Source: Comamonas testosteroni ATCC 11996 (GTDB lineage Bacteria > Pseudomonadota > Gammaproteobacteria > Burkholderiales > Burkholderiaceae_C). From it: a stretch of DNA of 64,000 nucleotides. The stretch covers positions 62,001 to 126,000 of the forward strand of contig NZ_AHIL01000012.1 in the NCBI RefSeq assembly GCF_000241525.1, in the 5' to 3' direction. Position 1 is the stretch's first letter. Each line of letters opens with the position of its first letter. Below are positions 56,457-64,000 of the stretch, piece after piece. Below the pieces are notes generated by a model. It was not told the DNA's origin, did not search any database, and saw only the letters and a list, made by a program, of their open reading frames with translations. A program made the translations under genes and the position numbers.

Positions 56457-57203
56457 ATGAACCTCAAATCTTCACCAAGGGAAGAAACCCTAGACGCACC
56501 CAGCATGCAGGACCGCATCCGCCTGGCGCTGGAGCAGGATCTGCGCAACGGCGCGCTGCTGCCCGGCGCTGCCATCGACGAGCAGGCACTGTGCGAGCGC
56601 TTCCAGGCTTCGCGCACGCCGGTCCGCGAGGCCTTGCTGCTGCTGTCCGCCAAGGGGATGGTGAGCATTCTTCCGCGCGTGGGCATTTATGTACGCCATC
56701 TCGATCCCCGCGAACTGGTCGCGATGATGGAGGGGCTTGCCGAGCTGGAAGGCGTGCTGGCGCGCCTAGCGGCCCGGCGCATCAATGCCGAGCAGAGAGC
56801 GCAGTTGCAGGCAGCTCTCGCGCAGACTGCGGCCCATGCCCAGAAGGCCGATTCGATAGCCTATGAGCAAGCGAATGCCAGGCTGCATGATCTGATATAT
56901 CAATCCAGCGGCAACACCTTTATCGTCGAGCAAACCCGCGAGGCCAGACTCCGGGTCGCACCGTACCGCAGCAAGATGTTCGAAAAGCCAGAGCGGCTGC
57001 TGCACTCCCAGGCCGAGCATGAAGCCGTGGTGGCCGCCATTCTGGCGGGCCACAGCGAAGTCGCTGCCGAGGCCATGCGCAACCATATATCGGCGGGCGG
57101 CAGCGCCTTTGCCGACATGGTGCTGAGCGCCGTGTCGGCACAGGTCATACAGCCGCGCCGCCGCAAACGCGCGAGCAGTGAAAAAAAAGGCAGCCACTGC
57201 TGA
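56457..57203 (+). CDS. GntR-family (FadR/FCD type) regulator
   Basis: A 248-residue regulator. The winged helix-turn-helix spans residues 12-80 (ALCERFQASRTPVREALLLLSAKGMV). The helical FCD ligand domain follows, with metal-ligand-type residues in YEQANARLHDLIYQSSGN and HSQAEHEAVVAAILAG. FCD members usually bind small carboxylates. Divergence from the crotonase-receptor-ligase genes indicates local control. The C-terminus is lysine/arginine-rich (PRRRKRASSEKKG). It may be leaderless: the nearest -10-like box lies six bases before the ATG. Confidence 0.92.
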   Translation: MNLKSSPREETLDAPSMQDRIRLALEQDLRNGALLPGAAIDEQALCERFQASRTPVREALLLLSAKGMVSILPRVGIYVRHLDPRELVAMMEGLAELEGVLARLAARRINAEQRAQLQAALAQTAAHAQKADSIAYEQANARLHDLIYQSSGNTFIVEQTREARLRVAPYRSKMFEKPERLLHSQAEHEAVVAAILAGHSEVAAEAMRNHISAGGSAFADMVLSAVSAQVIQPRRRKRASSEKKGSHC

Positions 57204-57230
57204 CTGCCTTTTTCATCCGTCTGTGCAGAC

Positions 57231-58556
57231 TCACGCCTTGCGCGGCTGCCAGCCCTTGCAGGCCAGCGGCCAGAAGCCCATGGCCATGCCCAGCACGCCC
57301 ATGGCCGCCACATAGTGGGCAGGAGCCATCACATCCACCTGCTGCCACACGGACACCAGCATCGGGGTCAGGCCGCCAAACACGGCATAGGCCATGTTGT
57401 AGGAGAAGGACAGACCGGTGAAGCGCACTTCAGGCGGGAAGGCCCGCACGCCCACCACAGGCAGCAGCGAGATGGAGCCCACGAAGAAGCCCACGGTCGC
57501 ATAGTTGCAGATCAGCGATGCCTCGTTGCCGGGCAGGTTCAGATAGAACAGATAGGCAGTGGCCGTCATGCCGCCCCAGCCGATGAGCATGGTCAGCTTG
57601 GTGCCGATCTTGTCGGACAGCCAGCCCCAGAACACGCAGCCGATGGTCAGCGTCACGGTCGCCACGGCATTGGCCTTCAGGGCCATGGCAGGCTCGATGT
57701 GGAACACCTTTTGCAGATAGGCCGGCGTGAACAGGATCACCACCACGATCGCCGTGGACAGCACCCAGGTCATCAGCGCCACGACAACACAGGCTTCGCG
57801 GTGGTCGCGCAAGATGGTCTTGATCGGCAGTTCGCGGTCAGCGGCCTTGCGGGCCTGCAACTCCTGGAAGATGGGGGTCTCGTGCAGGAACTTGCGCAGA
57901 TACACCGACACCAGACCGAAGACACCGCCCAGAATGAAGGGCAGACGCCAGGCCCAGTCGTGGATCTCGCCCTGGCTGTAGGTGCTGTTGAGCCAGACCC
58001 CGATGATGGAGCCCAGGAAAATGCCGCCGGTAATGCCGGAGGTCAGTGCGCCGATCGCAAAGCCGTAACGCTTCTGGGGAGCATGCTCGGCCACGAACAC
58101 CCAGGCACCGGGCATTTCACCGCCGATGGCAGCACCTTGCATCACGCGCATCAGCAGCAGCAGGATGGGAGCGGCCAGGCCGATGGTTTCATAAGTCGGC
58201 AGCAGGCCGATGACCAGGGTGGGCACGGCCATCAGGAACACCGACAGCGTGAACATCTTCTTGCGGCCCAGGATGTCGCCGAAGTGGGCAATCAAGATGC
58301 CGCCGATGGGGCGCGCCAGATAGCCGGCCGCAAAAATGCCCAGAGTCTGCAGCTGGCGCATCCACTCCGGCAGCGAAGCAGGAAAGAACAGACTGCCAAT
58401 CACATTGGCAAAAAAGACGAACACCACGAAGTCATAAAACTCCAGCGTTCCGCCCAGGGCCGATAAGCCCAGGGTCTTGTAGTCCTCCCGGTTCAGGAGA
58501 CGATTCGTCGCTGCAGCCGGCGTGTCAGCCGATGCAGCGTGGTCAAGCGTAGTCAT
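57231..58556 (-). CDS. MFS transporter, metabolite:H+ symporter (MHS) type
   Basis: A 441-residue carrier with about twelve hydrophobic segments. The start LSALGGTLEFYDFVVFVFFA, the loop motif RPIGGILIAHFGDILGRKKMF and the later RFTGLSFSYNMAYAVFGG are typical of the MHS family (KgtP, CitA, ProP, ShiA relatives), which import carboxylates or betaines with protons. I chose the ATG at 58556. It converges on gntR with a 27-base gap, so it is not obviously in that operon; the ligand is unknown but a dicarboxylate would fit the neighbours. Confidence 0.9.
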   Translation of the reverse strand: MTTLDHAASADTPAAATNRLLNREDYKTLGLSALGGTLEFYDFVVFVFFANVIGSLFFPASLPEWMRQLQTLGIFAAGYLARPIGGILIAHFGDILGRKKMFTLSVFLMAVPTLVIGLLPTYETIGLAAPILLLLMRVMQGAAIGGEMPGAWVFVAEHAPQKRYGFAIGALTSGITGGIFLGSIIGVWLNSTYSQGEIHDWAWRLPFILGGVFGLVSVYLRKFLHETPIFQELQARKAADRELPIKTILRDHREACVVVALMTWVLSTAIVVVILFTPAYLQKVFHIEPAMALKANAVATVTLTIGCVFWGWLSDKIGTKLTMLIGWGGMTATAYLFYLNLPGNEASLICNYATVGFFVGSISLLPVVGVRAFPPEVRFTGLSFSYNMAYAVFGGLTPMLVSVWQQVDVMAPAHYVAAMGVLGMAMGFWPLACKGWQPRKA

Positions 58557-58920
58557 GGTGTTTCCTAGATCGAACAGCAGGACAGCGCGGATAAGGCCGC
58601 TGATCACGGGTCAACGTGCAGTGGCAGACCGATTGCGGCGGGCTTCAGATACAAAGCCACACCAGACCGAATATGAGCACCTTGTGGGCAGTCACTTCAG
58701 TAACGGCGGCGTAAGCGCAGTCGAAAAAACATTCTAGGGTTTTCACTCATAGCTCCTGGCCGCGCAAAACTACAGATGCCTGCAGTCCTATAGCCATCGC
58801 TCCTGCAATCTGCAAAGCTTTGCGTTAAGCAATTGCGTGCAAGCAAATGTTCGCTTCGACGCCCGGTGCAGCCATGCTTCACAATGTGGGCTTGTTCCCC
58901 TCACTACCTATACGCATTAC
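58557..58920. other. Divergent region between the MFS gene and the HtrA-type protease
   Basis: About 360 bases without a gene. The perfect palindrome GCAAAGCTTTGC lies at 58812-58823, followed by GCAATTGC at 58829-58836, about 85-110 bases before the protease start. The rest is unassigned. Confidence 0.5.
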
Positions 58921-60081
58921 ATGAAACGCACCTGGTTGCTGTTTTCGCAGGTCGTCACCGTACTGGTGGCTATCTATTTTGTAGTGGCTACCCTACAGCC
59001 CACATGGCTTCAGCGCGGAAACATCCGCAGCAGTGCCGGTGTTTCGCTGCTGCAGGCTCCATCCACTCCGGCTGGTGAAGTCGCTCCCGGCAGCTTTGCG
59101 CCTGCCGCGCGCAAGGCTTCGCCCGCCGTGGTCAGCATCAACACCAGCAAGGCGGTTCGCCACCCGCGCGCCAACGATCCCTGGTTCCAGTTCTTCTTTG
59201 GCGATCAGGGTCCGCAAGAGCAATCTGGTTTGGGTAGCGGCGTCATCATCAGTCAAGATGGCTACATCCTCACCAACAACCATGTGGTGGAAGGCGCCGA
59301 CGATATCGAGGTCACGCTGACCGATAGTCGTCAGGCCAAGGCCAAGATCATAGGCACAGACCCAGAGACCGATCTGGCCATTCTCAAGATCGAGCTCGAC
59401 AAGTTGCCCGTCATCGTGCTGGGCAACTCCGATCAGGTCGCCGTGGGCGACCGCGTGCTGGCCATCGGCAACCCCTTCGGCGTGGGCCAGACCGTGACCA
59501 GCGGCATCATCAGCGCTCTGGGCCGCAGCCAGCTGGGCATCAACACCTTCGAGAACTTCATCCAGACCGACGCTGCCATCAACCCGGGCAACTCCGGCGG
59601 GGCGCTGGTGGATGCCAACGGCAATCTGCTGGGCATCAACACGGCCATCTACTCGCGCTCGGGCGGCAGCATGGGCATCGGTTTCGCGATTCCCGTCTCC
59701 ACAGCCAAGATGGTGCTGGACGGCATCGTCAAGGACGGCAAGGTCACGCGCGGCTGGATCGGCGTGGAACCCAACGAGCTCTCGCCCGAGCTGGCCGAGA
59801 CCTTTGGCGTCAAGGCCGATGCCGGCGTCATCATCACCGGCGTGCTGCAGGCCGGCCCCGCCGCCCAGGCCGGCATGCGCCCTGGCGACGTGATCGTCAA
59901 GGTGGGCGAGACTGCGACCCGCAATGTCTCCGAACTGCTGACGGCCGTGGCCTCGCTCAAGCCCGGCGAAGCCGCCAAGTTCGATGTGCGCCGCGGCGAC
60001 AGCGAAGTGGTGCTGAACATCACTCCGGGTGCCCGCCCTGCAGCCAGCACCCTGCAGCAGCAGAGCCGCCCACGACGCTGA
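58921..60081 (+). CDS. Membrane-anchored HtrA/DegS-like serine protease
   Basis: A 386-residue trypsin-like protease with one N-terminal membrane anchor (residues 4-22, TWLLFSQVVTVLVAIYFVV) and a single PDZ domain (about 280-370). The catalytic triad is His121 (NNHVVEG), Asp151 (TDLAILK) and Ser225 (NPGNSGGAL). DegS cleaves anti-sigma factors; DegQ is periplasmic with two PDZ domains. The anchor and single PDZ favour the DegS/AlgW type, but the gene sits next to tatC, a place often annotated as Do-like protease. An alternative start upstream adds 28 residues without similarity. Confidence 0.92.
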   Translation: MKRTWLLFSQVVTVLVAIYFVVATLQPTWLQRGNIRSSAGVSLLQAPSTPAGEVAPGSFAPAARKASPAVVSINTSKAVRHPRANDPWFQFFFGDQGPQEQSGLGSGVIISQDGYILTNNHVVEGADDIEVTLTDSRQAKAKIIGTDPETDLAILKIELDKLPVIVLGNSDQVAVGDRVLAIGNPFGVGQTVTSGIISALGRSQLGINTFENFIQTDAAINPGNSGGALVDANGNLLGINTAIYSRSGGSMGIGFAIPVSTAKMVLDGIVKDGKVTRGWIGVEPNELSPELAETFGVKADAGVIITGVLQAGPAAQAGMRPGDVIVKVGETATRNVSELLTAVASLKPGEAAKFDVRRGDSEVVLNITPGARPAASTLQQQSRPRR

Positions 60082-60104
60082 GTGCAGTGTCATTGAGCCC
60101 ACAA

Positions 60105-60129
60105 GCCAGCGCTAGTCGCTGGCTTTTTT
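60105..60129 (+). terminator. Terminator of the HtrA-type protease gene
   Basis: GCCAGCG-CTAGT-CGCTGGC followed by TTTTTT. Confidence 0.9.
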
Positions 60130-60220
60130 CATGCTCCGGCCGGGCCAGACACCACTTCTCCAACAGGACTCGTCAAGAAAAATGGCTAAAGCGCCGATGG
60201 AAAAAGCACCGGTAGCCATC

Positions 60221-60254
60221 AAAACAAAAGCCCTTGAATTGCTTCAAGGGCTTT
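60221..60254 (-). terminator. Terminator of the tatABC operon
   Basis: On the minus strand AAAGCCCTTGAA-GCAA-TTCAAGGGCTTT then TTG..., a 12-base perfect stem, 20 bases after the tatC stop. Confidence 0.88.
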
Positions 60255-60274
60255 GCAGGAGGTCGGGGCGAAGA

Positions 60275-61087
60275 TCAGTGGCCGTCCGTGGATTTCTCCA
60301 CTTCCGTGCCTGTGCCTTCCTCGGCATCGGGCGCACGCGATACCCGGCTGAACCAGCCGGCTCCCAGAATGCCGATCTCGTAGAGCAGGCACATGGGCAA
60401 GGCCAGGGCCAGCTGGGAAATCACATCGGGCGGCGTGATGACAGCAGCAATCACAAAGGCCAGCACCACGAAATAGCCGCGGAAGGCCTTGAGCTTCTCG
60501 ATCTCCACCAGACCAAAGCGCACCAGCAGCATCACCACGATGGGCACCTGAAAGGCCGCCGCAAAAGCGATGTAGAGCGACAGAATCGCTTCCACATACG
60601 AGGCGATGTCGGGCGTGGCCGCCACGCTGGCCGGCGTGAAGTGCTGGATGAACTTGAACATATTGCCCAGCACAAAGAACTGCACGAAGGCAATGCCGGC
60701 GTAGGCCAGCAGGCTGCCGAACATGATCAGCGGCAGGGCGAACTTCTTCTCGTGGCTGTACAGGCCCGGCGCCACAAAGGCCCAGATCTGGTACATGATC
60801 CAGGGCAGCGCCAGCAGCACGGCCACCATCATCAACACCTTGAGCGGCACGAAGAAGGGCGAGAAAACGCCCACCGCAATCAGCTTGGCGCCGGGCGGCA
60901 TGTGCTCCTTGATGGGCAGGGCGATGAAGTCGATCAGGCCATCAGGGCCCGGCCAGAACATCAGCAGCCCGACGCCGATCAAAACGCCATACAGGCTGTA
61001 GAGCAGGCGATCACGCAGCTCCATCAGGTGCTGGACAAACGGCTGCTCCGTGCCGGCGAGTTCGTCTTCTTTAGAGGGTTCGGACAT
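60275..61087 (-). CDS. tatC: Twin-arginine translocase subunit TatC
   Basis: A 270-residue membrane protein with six spans that recognises twin-arginine signal peptides. It shows PFVQHLMELRDRLLYSLYGV near the N-terminus (residues 17-36), MYQIWAFVAPGLYSHEKKFA and FGLVEIEKLKAFRGYFVVLA. An acidic tail (PDAEEGTGTEVEKSTDGH) ends it. It follows tatA and tatB on the same strand. Confidence 0.96.
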   Translation of the reverse strand: MSEPSKEDELAGTEQPFVQHLMELRDRLLYSLYGVLIGVGLLMFWPGPDGLIDFIALPIKEHMPPGAKLIAVGVFSPFFVPLKVLMMVAVLLALPWIMYQIWAFVAPGLYSHEKKFALPLIMFGSLLAYAGIAFVQFFVLGNMFKFIQHFTPASVAATPDIASYVEAILSLYIAFAAAFQVPIVVMLLVRFGLVEIEKLKAFRGYFVVLAFVIAAVITPPDVISQLALALPMCLLYEIGILGAGWFSRVSRAPDAEEGTGTEVEKSTDGH

Positions 61088-61243
61088 GGTGCAAAACCGC
61101 GTCGGAGCCCGATCGGCTCCACACGCTTGAGAAACAACAACGCCCGCGGATCACGGGCAAAGAGCGACATGCGGGCAGCCAAGCCGGCCCACTGGGGCCG
61201 GCCATGGCCGACCTTGCGGCCGGCAGGCTGCTGAGCTGCATGT

Positions 61244-61765
61244 TCAATGGAACTTCTTGGGGCGAAAGCGCGCCACGCGTGCCGCGCCCGACTGGACCTT
61301 GCTGCGTACCCCCGCACGGGCCTTGTACCACTGGGGCACGGCACCGCGCTTGACGCGCCAGTTCTTGCGCGGATGGCGATAGCTGGGCACCACGCTGCTG
61401 TGCGTATCCAGACCTGTGTAGCCACCTTCCGCGTCATAGGAGCCGAAGGACGAAGCCGAAGTCATGTTCGAGTCGTCGCGCAGATCCTTGGTCGCATCGC
61501 TCCAATCCTTTTCAAGATCGGAGGCCTGATTGCGCATGCTGGACTCCACGTCCCGCGCGGCGGTCTCGACCGTGTCCTTCATCTTGCGCAGCTCATCGAG
61601 CTCCATGGAGCGGTTGACCTCGGCCTTGACGTCGGACACATAGCGCTGTGCCCTGCCAAGCAAGGTGCCCACCATGCGGGCCACGCGCGGCAACTTCTCG
61701 GGACCGATGACCACCAGGGCCACGGCACCGATCAGCGCCATTTTGGACAGGCCAATATCAAACAT
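61244..61765 (-). CDS. tatB: Sec-independent translocase protein TatB
   Basis: A 173-residue protein beginning [20 protein letters not shown], the membrane helix with its polar Glu-like position, then [20 protein letters not shown], the amphipathic helix. A charged region follows (about 45-100) and a variable C-terminus ending RFRPKKFH. TatB forms the substrate receptor with TatC. Confidence 0.94.
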   Translation of the reverse strand: MFDIGLSKMALIGAVALVVIGPEKLPRVARMVGTLLGRAQRYVSDVKAEVNRSMELDELRKMKDTVETAARDVESSMRNQASDLEKDWSDATKDLRDDSNMTSASSFGSYDAEGGYTGLDTHSSVVPSYRHPRKNWRVKRGAVPQWYKARAGVRSKVQSGAARVARFRPKKFH

Positions 61766-61787
61766 CTAAATGTCAGTCCTGCCGCGA

Positions 61788-62024
61788 TCAGCTCTTTTGC
61801 TTGGCTTCCACGTCGATGGTGGCCTTTTCGGCGGCCTGCTGGTTGGCCACTTGGCCGGCTGCAGCGTTGGCGTCGGCGTCAGTCGCGCCGTCCTTCATGC
61901 CGTCCTTGAAGCCCTTGACGGCACCGCCCAGGTCGGAGCCGATGTTCTTGAGCTTCTTGGTGCCGAACACCAGAACCACGATGAGCAGCACGATCGCCCA
62001 GTGCCAGATAGAAAACGAGCCCAT
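61788..62024 (-). CDS. tatA: Sec-independent translocase protein TatA
   Basis: A 78-residue protein: [20 protein letters not shown] membrane helix, [20 protein letters not shown] amphipathic helix and a short Ala/Lys-rich tail. TatA oligomers form the translocation pore. It is first of tatABC, and the hinT-like gene lies 120 bases upstream. Confidence 0.95.
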   Translation of the reverse strand: MGSFSIWHWAIVLLIVVLVFGTKKLKNIGSDLGGAVKGFKDGMKDGATDADANAAAGQVANQQAAEKATIDVEAKQKS

Positions 62025-62144
62025 GAGAATCTCCTAGAAATTGCAAACCATTTTAGACGGGGCTTGTGACAGATACGAATCAATCACCCAAAAAGCCTGC
62101 AACGCACGGCTCTATCGCCGTGTGCAGCCCTCGCCTGCGCCTGA

Positions 62145-62561
<417 letters not shown>

Positions 62562-62654
62562 GGTCTCTTGTATCTCTACGGTTCGGTACTCCGGGCGCCC
62601 TGCCCATGACCCGGGAAGCCAGAAAGCAGGCAATGGCGTCGCCCCCTGCGGAGG

Positions 62655-63698
62655 CTACCCCTTATTCTCGTTGAATCGCAGCGTCTGCTTGACGCCAAGG
62701 TGCTCGCGGTTGAGCTGCAGCCATTGCTGGCCGCGCTCGCGCCCCAGCTCGAACAGCTTGCGCACCATGCCCATGTCTGCGCGCACCTTGCTCGAGGCGC
62801 CAAAGGGCTTGAGCACCGAGCCGCCATCGATGCGGTGCATCAGCACATGCTTGTAGCGCTCGGGGTCCAGGCGCTTTTGCTCCAGCAGCTTGACCACGAA
62901 CTCGATGGCCCGCAGCTCGGCCAGCAAGCTGGCGTTGAAGGTTATTTCGTTCATGCGGTCCATGATCTCGCGTGCCGTATCGGGCGAGACATCGGACTCC
63001 TTGGGATTGATCTGCACCAGCAGGATGTCCCGGCTCCTGGTCTCGTAGATCAGCGGATACAGGGCCGGATTGCCCGAAAACCCGCCGTCCCAGTAGCACT
63101 CTCCGTCAATCTCCACCGCCTTGAACAGCTGCGGCAGGCAGGCCGAAGCCATGATGGCGTCTGCCGTCACCTGCTCGCCCTTGAAGATCTTGCCGGCGCC
63201 CGTGCGCACATTGGTGGCGCAGATGAAAAGTTTGGGCACCACGCTGGGGTGCTCGGGATGCGCCAGCATCTCGAAGTCCACCACCCGGGTGAGCAACTGG
63301 CGCAGCGGGTTGATATTGAGTGGATTGGTCTGATAGGGCGACAGAAACTGGTTGAGCACGCCCATGAACTGCTTGCTGCCCGGCAACGGCGCGGCCCAGA
63401 ACATCTTGCCCACGCTGCCCATGGTGCCCACGCCCTCCCACAGCTCGCGCAGAGACTGGCGCGCCAGCTGCCGCCCCAGGTAACGGGCATCGTCCACCTT
63501 TTTTTCCTGCGCGGCCGCCTGCGCGAAGCCATGGGCCAGCGCCACGGCATTCATGGCACCGGCGCTGGTGCCGCTGATGCCTTCGAAGATCAGGCCGTCA
63601 TCGTCGAGCAATGCATCCAGCACGCCCCAGGTCAGCGCACCATGCGATCCCCCACCTTGCAGGGCCAGGTTGAGGGTATGGGAAGTCTCTGCAGCCAT
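62655..63698 (-). CDS. Patatin-like phospholipase
   Basis: A 347-residue lipid acyl hydrolase. The oxyanion segment is GGGSHGALTWGVLDAL (residues 15-30), the nucleophile elbow GISGTSAGAMNA (Ser45), and the dyad Asp is in CYWDGGFSGNPALYPL near residue 212. It has no signal peptide, so it is cytosolic or peripheral. It lies about 100 bases upstream of the hinT-like gene on the same strand. Its lipid substrate is not known. Confidence 0.93.
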   Translation of the reverse strand: MAAETSHTLNLALQGGGSHGALTWGVLDALLDDDGLIFEGISGTSAGAMNAVALAHGFAQAAAQEKKVDDARYLGRQLARQSLRELWEGVGTMGSVGKMFWAAPLPGSKQFMGVLNQFLSPYQTNPLNINPLRQLLTRVVDFEMLAHPEHPSVVPKLFICATNVRTGAGKIFKGEQVTADAIMASACLPQLFKAVEIDGECYWDGGFSGNPALYPLIYETRSRDILLVQINPKESDVSPDTAREIMDRMNEITFNASLLAELRAIEFVVKLLEQKRLDPERYKHVLMHRIDGGSVLKPFGASSKVRADMGMVRKLFELGRERGQQWLQLNREHLGVKQTLRFNENKG

Positions 63699-63892
63699 GG
63701 CACGATCCTGTGAAGGTTGAGGAACCAGGTAAGGGGCTTGGAACTGTCGCTACGAACGCACAGCGGACATATCCAGCGAATCTGCGCAATTTCCGCAGCT
63801 TATCCAGCACTGCGAGCATTGCACAGGCCCGGCACCCGTGTCAGCCTGCCGTTCCGAATCTGTTGCAGTGCAGCAAAACCGCTTGCAAAAAC

Positions 63893-63922
63893 AAAAAAGC
63901 CCCGGCCGTAAAGCAGGGGCTT
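63893..63922 (-). terminator. Terminator of the gene at the right window edge
   Basis: On the minus strand AAGCCCC-N12-GGGGCTT followed by TTTTG, 21 bases after the stop codon at 63943. Confidence 0.75.
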
Positions 63923-63942
63923 GGGTGTCTGGCAAGTTCTGC

Positions 63943-64000
63943 TCAGGGCTGGATCGCACGATTCTTGTTCATGGCGATCATGCCGCTGACGATGCGGTAG
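63943..64000 (-). CDS. C-terminal end of an unidentified protein (cut by window edge)
   Basis: The minus strand reads 18 codons, YRIVSGMIAMNKNRAIQP, then TGA at 63945-63943, followed by a terminator. The fragment is amphipathic and could be the end of a small membrane protein of DUF4870-like type, which often sits near hinT and tatA in related genomes, but the visible part is too short to assign. Confidence 0.45.
   Translation of the reverse strand, partial: YRIVSGMIAMNKNRAIQP

Overview
The window reads as a chromosomal segment of a betaproteobacterium of the family Comamonadaceae, most likely Comamonas or a close relative. I base this on the high-GC coding style, beta-type gene order (hemA-prfA...prmC-grxD; rplU-rpmA-obgE-proB; pilBCD-coaE-zapD-yacG; petABC-sspAB; hinT-tatABC), three 'Bug'-type tripartite tricarboxylate transporter (TTT) receptors, and two families of short intergenic repeats. 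No phage, insertion sequence, CRISPR array or conjugative module is visible; this is mostly core genome with a few accessory cassettes.

Layout. 1-4.8 kb: a DUF971 gene (cut by the window edge), a HIT protein and a very large FAD/Fe-S oxidoreductase. 5.3-10.5 kb: a ugpBAEC-ugpQ operon for glycerol-3-phosphate and glycerophosphodiester uptake, preceded by a Pho-box-like triple repeat. 10.7-16.7 kb: an orphan TTT receptor, a 12-repeat Sel1 protein, and a TTT receptor coupled to an N-formylglutamate amidohydrolase with a divergent LysR regulator. 16.7-25.5 kb: a small membrane protein, an apparently leaderless hemA, prfA, an exported dikinase-like protein, a SUKH-3 protein, prmC, grxD, an RNase H-like gene and a CNNM/CorC-type protein. 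25.6-33.4 kb: lytic transglycosylase, proS, rppH, proB, obgE, rpmA, rplU, ispB and tRNA-Pro(CGG). 33.5-39.2 kb: pilBCD, coaE, zapD, yacG. 39.3-46.1 kb: mutT-like gene, DUF815 ATPase, argJ, secA, a DciA/DUF721 gene and tRNA-Thr(TGT). 46.2-50.9 kb: sspB, sspA, the cytochrome bc1 operon petABC and mscL. 51-58.6 kb: pdxA, a Nif3-like gene, then an accessory cassette (malonyl-CoA synthetase, TTT receptor, atypical crotonase, divergent GntR regulator) and an MFS carrier. 58.9-64 kb: a membrane-anchored HtrA protease, tatABC, a HinT protein with eleven His-Asp repeats, a patatin, and the last codons of a membrane-protein-like gene.

How the genes work together. The ugp genes import phosphorylated glycerol compounds and UgpQ cleaves the diesters. 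pilB, pilC and pilD supply the motor, platform and peptidase of type IV pili. petABC feeds respiration, tatABC exports folded proteins such as the Rieske subunit, and secA runs general export. hemA, prfA and prmC link haem synthesis and translation termination. The most speculative unit is the 53-56.5 kb cassette, which I read as a possible malonate-type dicarboxylate utilisation module in which a crotonase-fold protein lacking both hydratase glutamates could be the decarboxylase. Two dispersed repeat families occupy several gene ends, and in one case a repeat arm also forms the transcription terminator.
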